From positions 1-8,484 of the forward strand of contig JAITHG010000188.1 of the NCBI GenBank assembly GCA_031280075.1: 8,484 nt of DNA, read 5' to 3'. The DNA is from Eubacteriales Family XIII. Incertae Sedis bacterium (lineage in GTDB: Bacteria > Bacillota_A > Clostridia > Peptostreptococcales > Anaerovoracaceae). Shown in pieces: positions 1 to 4,819 of the stretch (position 1 is the stretch's first letter; each line of letters opens with the position of its first letter). Both the position numbers and the translations under genes were made by a program. The notes under the pieces were generated by a model. It worked only from the letters and a program-made list of their open reading frames with translations, was not told the DNA's origin and did no database searches.

Positions 1-336
1 TCAGAGGAGGGCGAGGCGTGGGAATTGGACTTTTACGCATTCACAGGGTGGGCAGGATCTGACAGCACCTTTGCAGAGCACTCGGCAGAGTATGCCAAGT
101 CACTCGCCGATTATCAGAAAACGTCCGACGAATTCCGAAGGCAGGCGGAGCTTTCCCGGAAGAAACGCAGCGCGAAAGAAAAGGGCACAAACCTCTTCCT
201 ATGCGTAGGAGGCGCTGCATTTGTAGCAGTGTCAGTGCTGATGATCGCGTCGGGAAGAGGCATAGCGATCGGAATCGCCGGACTCCTGTTCGGAGGCATC
301 GGCGTGTTCATGGGCGTTTCGAACCTGAAAGGATAG
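1..336 (+). CDS. Small two-helix membrane protein, probably 5'-truncated by the window edge
   Basis: I do not recognise this protein. The frame is open back to base 1 (SEEGEAWE before the TTG at 25), so the true start is probably outside the window. TTG 25 is the only start codon in the N-terminal half, and the nearest Shine-Dalgarno-like GAGGAGG (4-10) lies 14 nt from it, which is too far. Numbered from that TTG, residues 20-53 are charged and helix-prone (Glu, Lys and Arg rich, ending RKKRSAKEK). Two hydrophobic segments follow at about 56-76 and 79-98, separated by a short SGRG turn, and the protein ends NLKG. The basic stretch before the first membrane segment suggests a cytoplasmic N-terminus with a C-terminal helical hairpin. 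It could be the membrane anchor of a larger protein whose N-terminal domain lies upstream. Being a protein is well supported; the function is unknown. Confidence 0.6.
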   Translation, partial: SEEGEAWELDFYAFTGWAGSDSTFAEHSAEYAKSLADYQKTSDEFRRQAELSRKKRSAKEKGTNLFLCVGGAAFVAVSVLMIASGRGIAIGIAGLLFGGIGVFMGVSNLKG

Positions 337-454
337 ATGCCGCCGACAATGTGCGCCGAAACCGGGACGGCATACAAAGACGCTCCACATACGGAAGTCG
401 CACTGCCGGCAATGTCATTGTCCAGCGGCAAAGCGCCCAAACCCGCTCCTTCGT

Positions 455-483
455 TTGACAAACACAAAGTCGAAGTCTAGAAT
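455..483 (+). promoter_or_regulatory. Near-consensus sigma-A promoter of the DUF3990 cassette
   Basis: The -35 box TTGACA (455-460) is a perfect match. It is followed by a 17-nt spacer and a -10 box TAGAAT (478-483, five of six matches). The predicted start of transcription is near 490, giving a leader of only about 27 nt before the favoured TTG start at 517. This is the closest match to consensus in the window, so the cassette downstream is probably transcribed independently of the gene before it. Confidence 0.75.
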
Positions 484-501
484 GGAAGCATTCAAGGCAC
501 G

Positions 502-507
502 AAGGAG
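502..507 (+). promoter_or_regulatory. Ribosome binding site that decides the DUF3990 start
   Basis: AAGGAG at 502-507 directly abuts the ATG at 508, leaving no spacing, which does not suit initiation there. The in-frame TTG at 517 is 9 nt downstream, close to ideal. The site therefore favours TTG 517 over ATG 508, a difference of three codons (Met-Asn-His). Confidence 0.55.
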
Positions 508-516
508 ATGAACCAC

Positions 517-1068
517 TTGACAGACGACGGCACCATCACCCTATACCATGGCACGATACACGACTTCACCGCAGTCGATGTGCGCAAAGGCAAACCCTTC
601 AAGGATTTTGGGCAGGGGTTCTATGCGTCGCAGAGCCGCGAGAGTGCAGTCAACATGGCTCTCCGCAACCGCGACATCGAGCTGCGCCGGTTGGCGCGGC
701 GCGGAATCACACGCGAGGTCACGCCTTGGCTCCACACGTTTGTGCTGGAGAGCGCCCGGCTTGGCGCATTGAAGGTGAAGCGCTTCCATGAAGTGGACAA
801 AGAGTGGGTGCGGTTCGTCGTTTCAAACCGCACGAACGAGACCCCGCAGCACGACTATGACATAGTTGTCGGGGCGACGGCAAACGATGTCACGTCGCGA
901 ACGGCTCAACTGTACCTAGCCGGGGAGTACGGGGATGTCGGCAGCGATGAGGCGGTTTCATTCTTCCTGCGCCGCATCCAGCCGGAGCGTCTGCCGCGCC
1001 AATTCTTCTTCGGGACGCAGCGCGCCGCCGACCTGCTTGTGCGCAAGGGGAGGCATGAGGCACTATGA
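517..1068 (+). CDS. DUF3990 family protein, putative ADP-ribosyltransferase-fold enzyme
   Basis: This 183-residue protein matches the DUF3990 family as I know it. Seen in the sequence, numbered from TTG 517: LYHGT at 9-13 with His11, FGQGFYAS at 31-38 with Tyr36, an EW...F..SNR block at about 96-107, YDIVVGATANDV at 114-125, and a C-terminal QFFFGTQRA motif at 162-170. His and Tyr in these settings are the hallmarks of the NAD-binding core of diphtheria-toxin/PARP-like ADP-ribosyltransferases, to which this family has been related. Catalysis and substrate are inferred, not shown. There is no signal peptide or membrane segment, so it is probably cytoplasmic. ATG 508 is an alternative start but abuts the AAGGAG. 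The stop overlaps the next gene (ATGA at 1065-1068), implying translational coupling. One oddity is Gly in the last motif where I recall relatives usually having FHT. Confidence 0.82.
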   Translation: MTDDGTITLYHGTIHDFTAVDVRKGKPFKDFGQGFYASQSRESAVNMALRNRDIELRRLARRGITREVTPWLHTFVLESARLGALKVKRFHEVDKEWVRFVVSNRTNETPQHDYDIVVGATANDVTSRTAQLYLAGEYGDVGSDEAVSFFLRRIQPERLPRQFFFGTQRAADLLVRKGRHEAL

Positions 1069-1307
1069 CCGATGAGACGAAAAGCATTGAACTTTGCCAG
1101 GACATCCTCGGGACACGGCTTGCGCAGATGATTGCGGAGCGCGACCATGTGACCTACACAGAGGCGATCCGCAGGTTGCTGGCGTCCGACACCTATGGGC
1201 TGCTTCTGGAGCCCGGGTCGTACCTGCACCTAGAGAGCGCTGAGTACATCCTGGACATGTATGACGCGGAGCTGCGCGGAGACTGGGAACGCTGGCTGGA
1301 GGTATGA
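1065..1307 (+). CDS. Small acidic protein of the DUF3990 cassette (80 aa), possible partner
   Basis: This 80-residue protein starts at ATG 1065, inside the stop codon of the DUF3990 gene (4-nt ATGA overlap). GGGGAGG at 1047-1053 and a nearer GAGG at 1057-1060 serve as ribosome binding sites. It is predicted mostly helical: an N-terminal helix of about residues 7-24, a THR-GLU-rich second helix (YTEAIRRLLAS), then SDTYGLLLEPGSYLHLESAEYI, here seen as SDTYGLLL followed by a Tyr/Leu-rich helix ending in a Trp-containing acidic tail. The pattern of a short helix, a hydrophobic TYxLL stretch and a late YI.DMY helix recalls small proteins commonly encoded beside DUF3990, some annotated as DUF3791-like, but I cannot assign the family firmly. 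The overlap and small size suggest an antitoxin or immunity-like partner. That role is inferred from context only. Confidence 0.7.
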   Translation: MTDETKSIELCQDILGTRLAQMIAERDHVTYTEAIRRLLASDTYGLLLEPGSYLHLESAEYILDMYDAELRGDWERWLEV

Positions 1308-1308
1308 C

Positions 1309-1545
1309 ATGCTTGACAAAGAGACCTACCTGCAAGTGCAAATTTCAAACCTTTACATCCGTAGGCACGGCATAACGCCGCAGGAGTTTTTGCGCCTTGA
1401 CACGGAATGCGACATTCTAGGCTTCCTGAAAGACGGCTACGAGCCCTTCCACTTGACCGGCGAGCAAGGCGTGCTGCGCGAGGTGGAGGACTACATCGCA
1501 CTCGCACCGCAGGAAGAACAAAAAACCAATCTGCACAGCACATGA
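1309..1545 (+). CDS. DUF3791-like small protein (78 aa), third gene of the cassette
   Basis: Start ATG 1309 is chosen because GGAGG (1298-1302) lies 6 nt upstream; the frame is open further back to 1261, but that part overlaps the previous gene and has no suitable binding site. The gene begins 1 nt after the preceding stop. The protein reads as a DUF3791-type domain: an N-terminal helix leading to RRHGITPQEFLRL (about 18-30), then DILGFLKDGYEPFHLTGEQ (about 34-52) and a final VEDYI helix (about 59-63). From memory, relatives show an HG(I/L)S..E...LF segment, a FL...Y..LHT.G segment and a terminal DI..YI. A polar tail of about 15 residues (APQEEQKTNLHST) follows. DUF3791 genes often sit next to DUF3990 genes. 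A role as antitoxin or specificity partner is an inference; the biochemical function is not known to me. Confidence 0.78.
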   Translation: MLDKETYLQVQISNLYIRRHGITPQEFLRLDTECDILGFLKDGYEPFHLTGEQGVLREVEDYIALAPQEEQKTNLHST

Positions 1546-1553
1546 ACCAATAG

Positions 1554-1582
1554 TTGCTGGCACAACAATGATGGTTTATACT
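1554..1582 (+). promoter_or_regulatory. Sigma-A-type promoter of the 1633-2624 gene pair
   Basis: A weak -35 TTGCTG (1554-1559) is followed by a 17-nt spacer and a good -10 TATACT (1577-1582). TATAAA at 1582-1587 is an alternative -10 with 22-nt spacing, which is less suitable. Transcription would start near 1589, leaving a leader of about 44 nt before ATG 1633. The -35 lies inside a nested dyad (AACCA 1545-1549 with TGGTT 1572-1576, and GTTG 1553-1556 with CAAC 1563-1566), a possible operator. Confidence 0.55.
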
Positions 1583-1632
1583 ATAAAATGAACTGTGTAC
1601 TGCTTGGGAATTTTTCAAAGGAGGTTGAGCTT

Positions 1633-2151
1633 ATGGACACAAAAGCGTTGCATGCGAAGCTGAACACGATAGACGCATGGAAGGCCATCAAGGACAAGGG
1701 GATGTTCGCAGTGAAGCCAAAGAAAAACCTGGCGCTGTGGCAGGAGATGGAGGAGACGGACGTGCTCCCCCTCTACGACATCCGCCGCGATCAGCACGAG
1801 TCGAGCCGCTATGCGATTTTCGCCTTTTCTACAAAGGGAGAGCTTTCGCAGGAGCAACTGCTTGCGCTTTCCGAGTCTGCGAGCCAGACTCCGCTCAACG
1901 CCATCCGCTTTGACGCAATGGGCTATGCCGGTCTTGGGCCCATCCGCACCTTCGGACACACGCTCGACGAAAACGACGGGGAGCACGACCAGATTTCGCT
2001 TGCCCTTACGGATGAGGCGAACGGGCTGTTCATCTTTGTCTGTGCCGACAGGGACGAAGCAGCACTGGACGCGCCTTATGTGGCATACGGTCGTAAGGGC
2101 CGTTCCGTCTATGTCTACCCACTGACAAAGGGCAAGCTGCAAAGCCTGTGA
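1633..2151 (+). CDS. Hypothetical cytoplasmic protein (172 aa)
   Basis: I do not recognise this family. ATG 1633 is chosen over the in-frame ATG 1588 because AAAGGAGGT (1617-1625) lies 7 nt before it and because the predicted transcript starts near 1589. The protein is soluble in appearance, with no signal peptide or membrane segment. It has a basic N-terminal third (KALHAKLNTIDAWKAIKDKG, then KPKKN), a central region with an RYAIFAFSTKGELS strand-helix pattern, a Gly/Arg turn AGLGPIRTFGH at about 99-109, and a C-terminal part with LFIFVCADRDE and SVYVYPLTKG strands, suggesting a mixed alpha/beta domain. The stop overlaps the start of the next gene by one base (TGATG), so the two are very likely co-translated and may act together. 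No known motif allows a functional call. Confidence 0.75.
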   Translation: MDTKALHAKLNTIDAWKAIKDKGMFAVKPKKNLALWQEMEETDVLPLYDIRRDQHESSRYAIFAFSTKGELSQEQLLALSESASQTPLNAIRFDAMGYAGLGPIRTFGHTLDENDGEHDQISLALTDEANGLFIFVCADRDEAALDAPYVAYGRKGRSVYVYPLTKGKLQSL

Positions 2152-2624
2152 TGGAAGCATACGACACTGGGTTCGGTGCGCTTGTCAGCCTTGTGCGCGC
2201 GGTGCCTCCGCACCGCGTGCGCAACACGCTGATTGCGGTCGTCTGGTCAGTCGTCGGCATCCTGACATTCGTTTTCAGGGATGCCATCATGGCGAACGTG
2301 TCCGTCGTGGATTCTGCGGGCGAACTCTACTTCTACATCGTGCCCGGCATCTTTGTCGTGTATGGGAGAGGGCTTCTCATCTACACGTTCACCCGGCATA
2401 TCGCGGTTTTTGGAATATACCGCAGCGGCATCGTGGTCAAGGCAGCGAAAAAGGAGCAGCGCATCGCACTGCGGGATGTCTATTATTACGTCATGAACAG
2501 CCAGGGCTTGTTGATCCGCGACAAGAACGGCGAATCCCTCGGCGAAATCCGATACGAAGTCTTCGGCGACCGCGTGTACATCGCCTACGTGTTCCTCAAA
2601 GAGAACGTGCAGCCCGACCGCTGA
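2151..2624 (+). CDS. Two-helix membrane protein with a probable PH-like C-terminal domain (157 aa)
   Basis: The start is ATG 2151, overlapping the preceding TGA by one base; GTG 2148 is in frame and would add one residue. There is no strong ribosome binding site, which fits translation coupled to the upstream gene. Two hydrophobic segments are visible, at about residues 25-42 (LIAVVWSVVGILTFVF) and 60-80 (YFYIVPGIFVVYGRGLLIYTF). After them comes a soluble tail, about 87-157, with an alternating-strand pattern: FGIYRSGIVVKAAKKEQ, IALRDVYYYV, GLLIRDKNGE, RVYIAYVFL. A 'Y..GI' strand followed by an 'I.LRD(V/I)' strand is typical of bacterial PH-like domains attached to membrane helices, so this is my best structural guess. 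Family and role are not recognised. It closes the two-gene unit before the rpsF promoter. Confidence 0.72.
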   Translation: MEAYDTGFGALVSLVRAVPPHRVRNTLIAVVWSVVGILTFVFRDAIMANVSVVDSAGELYFYIVPGIFVVYGRGLLIYTFTRHIAVFGIYRSGIVVKAAKKEQRIALRDVYYYVMNSQGLLIRDKNGESLGEIRYEVFGDRVYIAYVFLKENVQPDR

Positions 2625-2696
2625 CCCGTCCATTCTGCCCCATGGGGGTAATATTGCTCCGCTGTAACCAGTTTTGCGGAAACTTCCCGCAGCCCC

Positions 2697-2725
2697 TTGC
2701 GCTGCGCCCCAAACTGTATTATAGT
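2697..2725 (+). promoter_or_regulatory. Promoter of the rpsF-ssb-rpsR-rplI-dnaB-purA operon
   Basis: A -35 TTGCGC (2697-2702), a 17-nt spacer and a -10 TATAGT (2720-2725) form a sigma-A-type promoter in the only AT-rich patch of the intergenic region. Overlapping alternatives TATTAT (2717-2722) and TATACA (2725-2730) have poorer spacing. Transcription would start near 2732, giving a leader of about 100 nt before rpsF. Confidence 0.65.
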
Positions 2726-2731
2726 ATACAG

Positions 2732-2834
2732 GCGCGTTTTTCCGCGCAACATCTAAATAATGCGGGCCATGTGCCCACATGCTCTCTGCTGCGGAAGGAT
2801 CCGCAGCCATTCAGGTCCGAAGGGAGGTGACACA
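2732..2834 (+). promoter_or_regulatory. rpsF mRNA leader with candidate S6:S18 autoregulatory structure
   Basis: The leader can fold into an ordered set of helices. A 5' hairpin pairs 2732-2736 with 2743-2747 (GCGCG/CGCGC). A second pairs CATGT 2768-2772 with ACATG 2777-2781. The key element is a stem, CTCTCT 2782-2787 with AGGGAG 2821-2826 (one G-U pair), continued on its 5' side by an 8-bp perfect hairpin, 2788-2795 with 2800-2807, loop AGGA. The 13-nt 3' bulge between them (2808-2820) carries CCG at 2817-2819. This matches the S6:S18 leader as I know it: a stem, a capping hairpin and a CCG in the asymmetric loop, imitating the 16S rRNA site. Because the lower stem uses the rpsF Shine-Dalgarno, binding of the S6:S18 pair would block translation. 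The pairing is seen; the regulation is inferred. Confidence 0.6.
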
Positions 2835-3134
2835 ATGAATCGTTATGAGATCATGTACATCATCGCGGCTGCGCTCGACGAAGAGCGTAGGGAGTCCGTC
2901 ATGGAGACCGTTGAGAAAATCATCGGGGACGGCGGCGAGGTTGTCAAGACGAACGCAATCGGGCTTCGCAAACTGGCTTATCCGATCCAGAAGAAGAACG
3001 AGGGTTACTACGTGCTCGTCGAGTTCAACGCGCCGACGGAGCTTCCAAAAGAGCTCGACCGCAGGCTCAGGATTTCCGACGACGTAATCCGTCATATGAT
3101 TATCTGCAAAGATGACGACAAGGACATCGCGTAG
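2835..3134 (+). CDS. rpsF: 30S ribosomal protein S6
   Basis: S6 is a small-subunit protein that binds the central domain of 16S rRNA as a heterodimer with S18. The 99-residue product has the typical S6 opening NRYEIMYIIAAALDEE, the central GLRKLAYPIQKKNEGYYVLVEF segment (about 43-64, seen as LAYPI followed by a Tyr-rich strand) and the terminal RISDDVIRHMII strand. Its length is normal for Firmicutes, and there is no poly-acidic tail of the kind seen in E. coli. The start ATG follows AGGGAGGTGA (2821-2830). It is the first gene of the operon, 18 nt before ssb, and its ribosome binding site pairs into the leader structure, so S6 and S18 (encoded two genes on) probably repress their own synthesis. 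Identification is secure from sequence and context. Confidence 0.97.
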   Translation: MNRYEIMYIIAAALDEERRESVMETVEKIIGDGGEVVKTNAIGLRKLAYPIQKKNEGYYVLVEFNAPTELPKELDRRLRISDDVIRHMIICKDDDKDIA

Positions 3135-3152
3135 GCGGGAAGGAGACCAAGG

Positions 3153-3647
3153 ATGAACCTCGTTGTATTGGTAGGAAACCTGACGCGGGATCCGGAAGTC
3201 CGCTATTCCGCAAACGGCAATCCTGTCGCACACATCAACATCGCGGTCAACCGCTCGTTCACACGGGAGGGAGGACCCGACGCCGATTTTTTCCGCGTCA
3301 CCGTGTTCGGCAAGCAGGCCGAGCTGGTCGAGCGCTACCTGAGCAAGGGGCGCAAGGTCGGCATCGAAGGCAGGATCGAAAACAGCAACTACGAAAAGGA
3401 AGGCAAGACGGTCTATCAGGACTCCATCATCGCCAACCGCATTGAGTTCCTGAGCCCCAAGGGCGAGGGCGGCGGCCGGCAGAATGATGGCGGCTGGTCT
3501 CCGCAGGAAAGCGGCGGGCTCTTCGACGACGCTCCCTTCGGCGGGCAGCAGGCGCAGCAAGCACCGGCATCGTCAGCGCCGACGGGCGGGAGTGCGCCAC
3601 CGACCGGATTCTCCGACCTGGACAACGAAGACGACCTGCCTTTCTAA
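3153..3647 (+). CDS. ssb: Single-stranded DNA-binding protein SSB
   Basis: SSB coats single-stranded DNA at replication forks and recruits partner enzymes through its C-terminal tip. The 164-residue protein has a complete OB-fold domain at residues 1-101, opening MNLVVLVGNLTRDPEVRY, with FFRVTVFGKQAE at 46-57 and the GIEGRIENSNYE strand region at about 70-81. A Gly/Gln/Pro/Ser-rich disordered linker follows (102-152), and the protein ends FSDLDNEDDLPF, the classical acidic protein-interaction tip. Inside the linker, LFDDAPF at 123-129 looks like a second, internal tip motif. The ribosome binding site GGGAAGGAGA (3137-3146) precedes ATG 3153. Its place between the S6 and S18 genes is the standard bacterial arrangement, ensuring co-expression with ribosomal proteins. 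Identification is secure; the meaning of the internal motif is conjecture. Confidence 0.97.
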   Translation: MNLVVLVGNLTRDPEVRYSANGNPVAHINIAVNRSFTREGGPDADFFRVTVFGKQAELVERYLSKGRKVGIEGRIENSNYEKEGKTVYQDSIIANRIEFLSPKGEGGGRQNDGGWSPQESGGLFDDAPFGGQQAQQAPASSAPTGGSAPPTGFSDLDNEDDLPF

Positions 3648-3689
3648 TTTGACCGCATGGAAATCATCTGACAAAGGAGACGTAATAGA

Positions 3690-3929
3690 ATGGAACGACA
3701 GAGGAGAGGCCCCGGAGGCCCCCGAAAAAAGAAGGTATGCCAGTTCTGCGCTGACAAAAGCCAGAAGATAGACTACAAGGATGTCGAGACACTGCAAAAG
3801 TACACGACGGACAGGGGCAAAATCCTGCCCAAGCGCGTCACCGGGACGTGCGCCATTCACCAGCGCGAAATCGCGCGCGCGATCAAGCGCGCCCGCATCG
3901 TCGCGCTCATGCCCTACGTGAGGGACTGA
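3690..3929 (+). CDS. rpsR: 30S ribosomal protein S18, zinc-binding type
   Basis: S18 partners with S6 on the platform of the 30S subunit. The 79-residue protein has the family core [12 protein letters not shown] (27-38), [12 protein letters not shown] (43-54) and [18 protein letters not shown] (59-76). Cys17 and Cys20 (CQFC), with Cys54 and His57 (CAIH), form the four-ligand set of the zinc-containing 'C+' version of S18. Many bacteria also keep a cysteine-less paralogue used when zinc is scarce; none is in this window. ATG 3690 follows AAAGGAGA (3673-3680) at 9-nt spacing. It sits 42 nt after ssb and 31 nt before rplI. The S6:S18 complex is the expected ligand of the leader upstream of rpsF. 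Identification is secure. Confidence 0.97.
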   Translation: MERQRRGPGGPRKKKVCQFCADKSQKIDYKDVETLQKYTTDRGKILPKRVTGTCAIHQREIARAIKRARIVALMPYVRD

Positions 3930-3960
3930 CGCAGGCAGGCAGACAAAGGAGAACAGTAAT

Positions 3961-4785
3961 ATGCAAGTCATTCTTATGGAAGACCTTGCCGGCAAGGGCG
4001 CGGCGGGCGACGTGATCAAAGTCGCCAACGGCTACGCGCGCAACTATCTGCTCCCGCGGGGCATCGCCATCACCGCGACCGAGAGCAATCTCAAGACGCT
4101 GGAGCACCGGCGCACAAAACTCGCCGAGCGCAAGGAACAGGACAAGGCAGCGGCAGAAGAGATCGCCGCGAAGATCGACAGCACGAGCATCACGCTCGAA
4201 GGCAAGTCGGGCAAGGGCGGCAGGCTCTTCGGCTCGATCACGACGCAGGACATCGTAAACGAGATCAACAAGGTGCACGGCATCTACATCGACAAGCGGA
4301 AGGTGCAGCTTGAAGCCGCCATCAAGCAAGTCGGTGTGCACCCTGTCACCGTCCGCCTCCATGCCGAAGTGATCCCCACAGTCCGCGTGCTCGTAGGTAC
4401 GCCGGAGGAGATCGCCGCCGCAGAGGAAGCCGCGCGTGTCGCTGCGGAGAAAGCGGCCGCACGGGCAGCAGCGGAGGCTGAAGCCAAGGCGCGTGCCGAA
4501 GCGGAGGCTGCGGCTGCAGCGGCTGCGGCGGATGCGGCTTCGGACAGGGACGACGAATACGGCTATGACAGCTATGACCGTCAGGATCGCTACGACCGTT
4601 ACGACGAAGACGGCGACGGCAGCTATGCGGATGCGGATGCTGGCAGATACGACGACGGCGGCTACGCGGATGCGGCGGGATCACCCGCTGCCGATGCAGC
4701 AGACGAGGCAGTCGCGGCAGACGATGCGGCTGACGATGAGTCCTACGACGCTGCCGCACCCTACGAAAAATACGACGAGGAATAG
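3961..4785 (+). CDS. rplI: 50S ribosomal protein L9 with long low-complexity C-terminal extension
   Basis: L9 binds 23S rRNA near the L1 stalk and helps keep reading frame. Residues 1-148 are a complete L9: the N-terminal domain with GKGAAGDVIKVANGYARNYL (11-30) and LLPRG, the long connecting helix (about 41-75), and the C-terminal domain with GRLFGSIT (87-94), IDKRKV (110-115) and VTVRLHAEVIPTVRV (129-143). A usual L9 ends here, near 150 residues. This one continues to 274. Residues 151-193 are an almost pure Ala/Glu/Arg helix, including eight alanines in a row. Residues 191-274 form a disordered acidic tail, with 31 Asp/Glu and 11 Tyr in 84 residues, and repeats such as YDRYD and YADA. The frame is unbroken up to the stop, so this is not an assembly error visible here. 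ATG 3961 follows AAAGGAGAA. The core call is secure; the role of the tail is unknown. Confidence 0.97.
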   Translation: MQVILMEDLAGKGAAGDVIKVANGYARNYLLPRGIAITATESNLKTLEHRRTKLAERKEQDKAAAEEIAAKIDSTSITLEGKSGKGGRLFGSITTQDIVNEINKVHGIYIDKRKVQLEAAIKQVGVHPVTVRLHAEVIPTVRVLVGTPEEIAAAEEAARVAAEKAAARAAAEAEAKARAEAEAAAAAAAADAASDRDDEYGYDSYDRQDRYDRYDEDGDGSYADADAGRYDDGGYADAAGSPAADAADEAVAADDAADDESYDAAAPYEKYDEE

Positions 4786-4819
4786 GCAGGACGGACAGAA
4801 CAGATAACGGAGGTCAGCC

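Noticed and set aside
1588..1632. Fifteen-codon N-terminal extension of the 1633 gene from ATG 1588
   Set aside because: The predicted transcript begins at about the same place, there is no ribosome binding site before it, and an excellent one precedes ATG 1633.
2638..2647. CCCCATGGGG palindrome after the membrane-protein gene
   Set aside because: The 2-nt centre cannot form a normal loop and no T-tract follows, so it is not a credible terminator. It could be chance in GC-rich DNA.
2675..2691. TGCGG...CCGCA hairpin upstream of the rpsF promoter
   Set aside because: A 5-bp stem with a 7-nt loop and no run of T after it; insufficient as a terminator or operator.
2811..3560. 249-codon open frame on the minus strand
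   Set aside because: It is the antisense shadow of rpsF and ssb, both certain genes.
4430..4785. Alternative-frame reading of the rplI tail (123-codon plus-strand frame from 4436)
   Set aside because: It is an Arg/Met/Thr-rich artefact of repetitive GC-rich codons in another frame and has no ribosome binding site.
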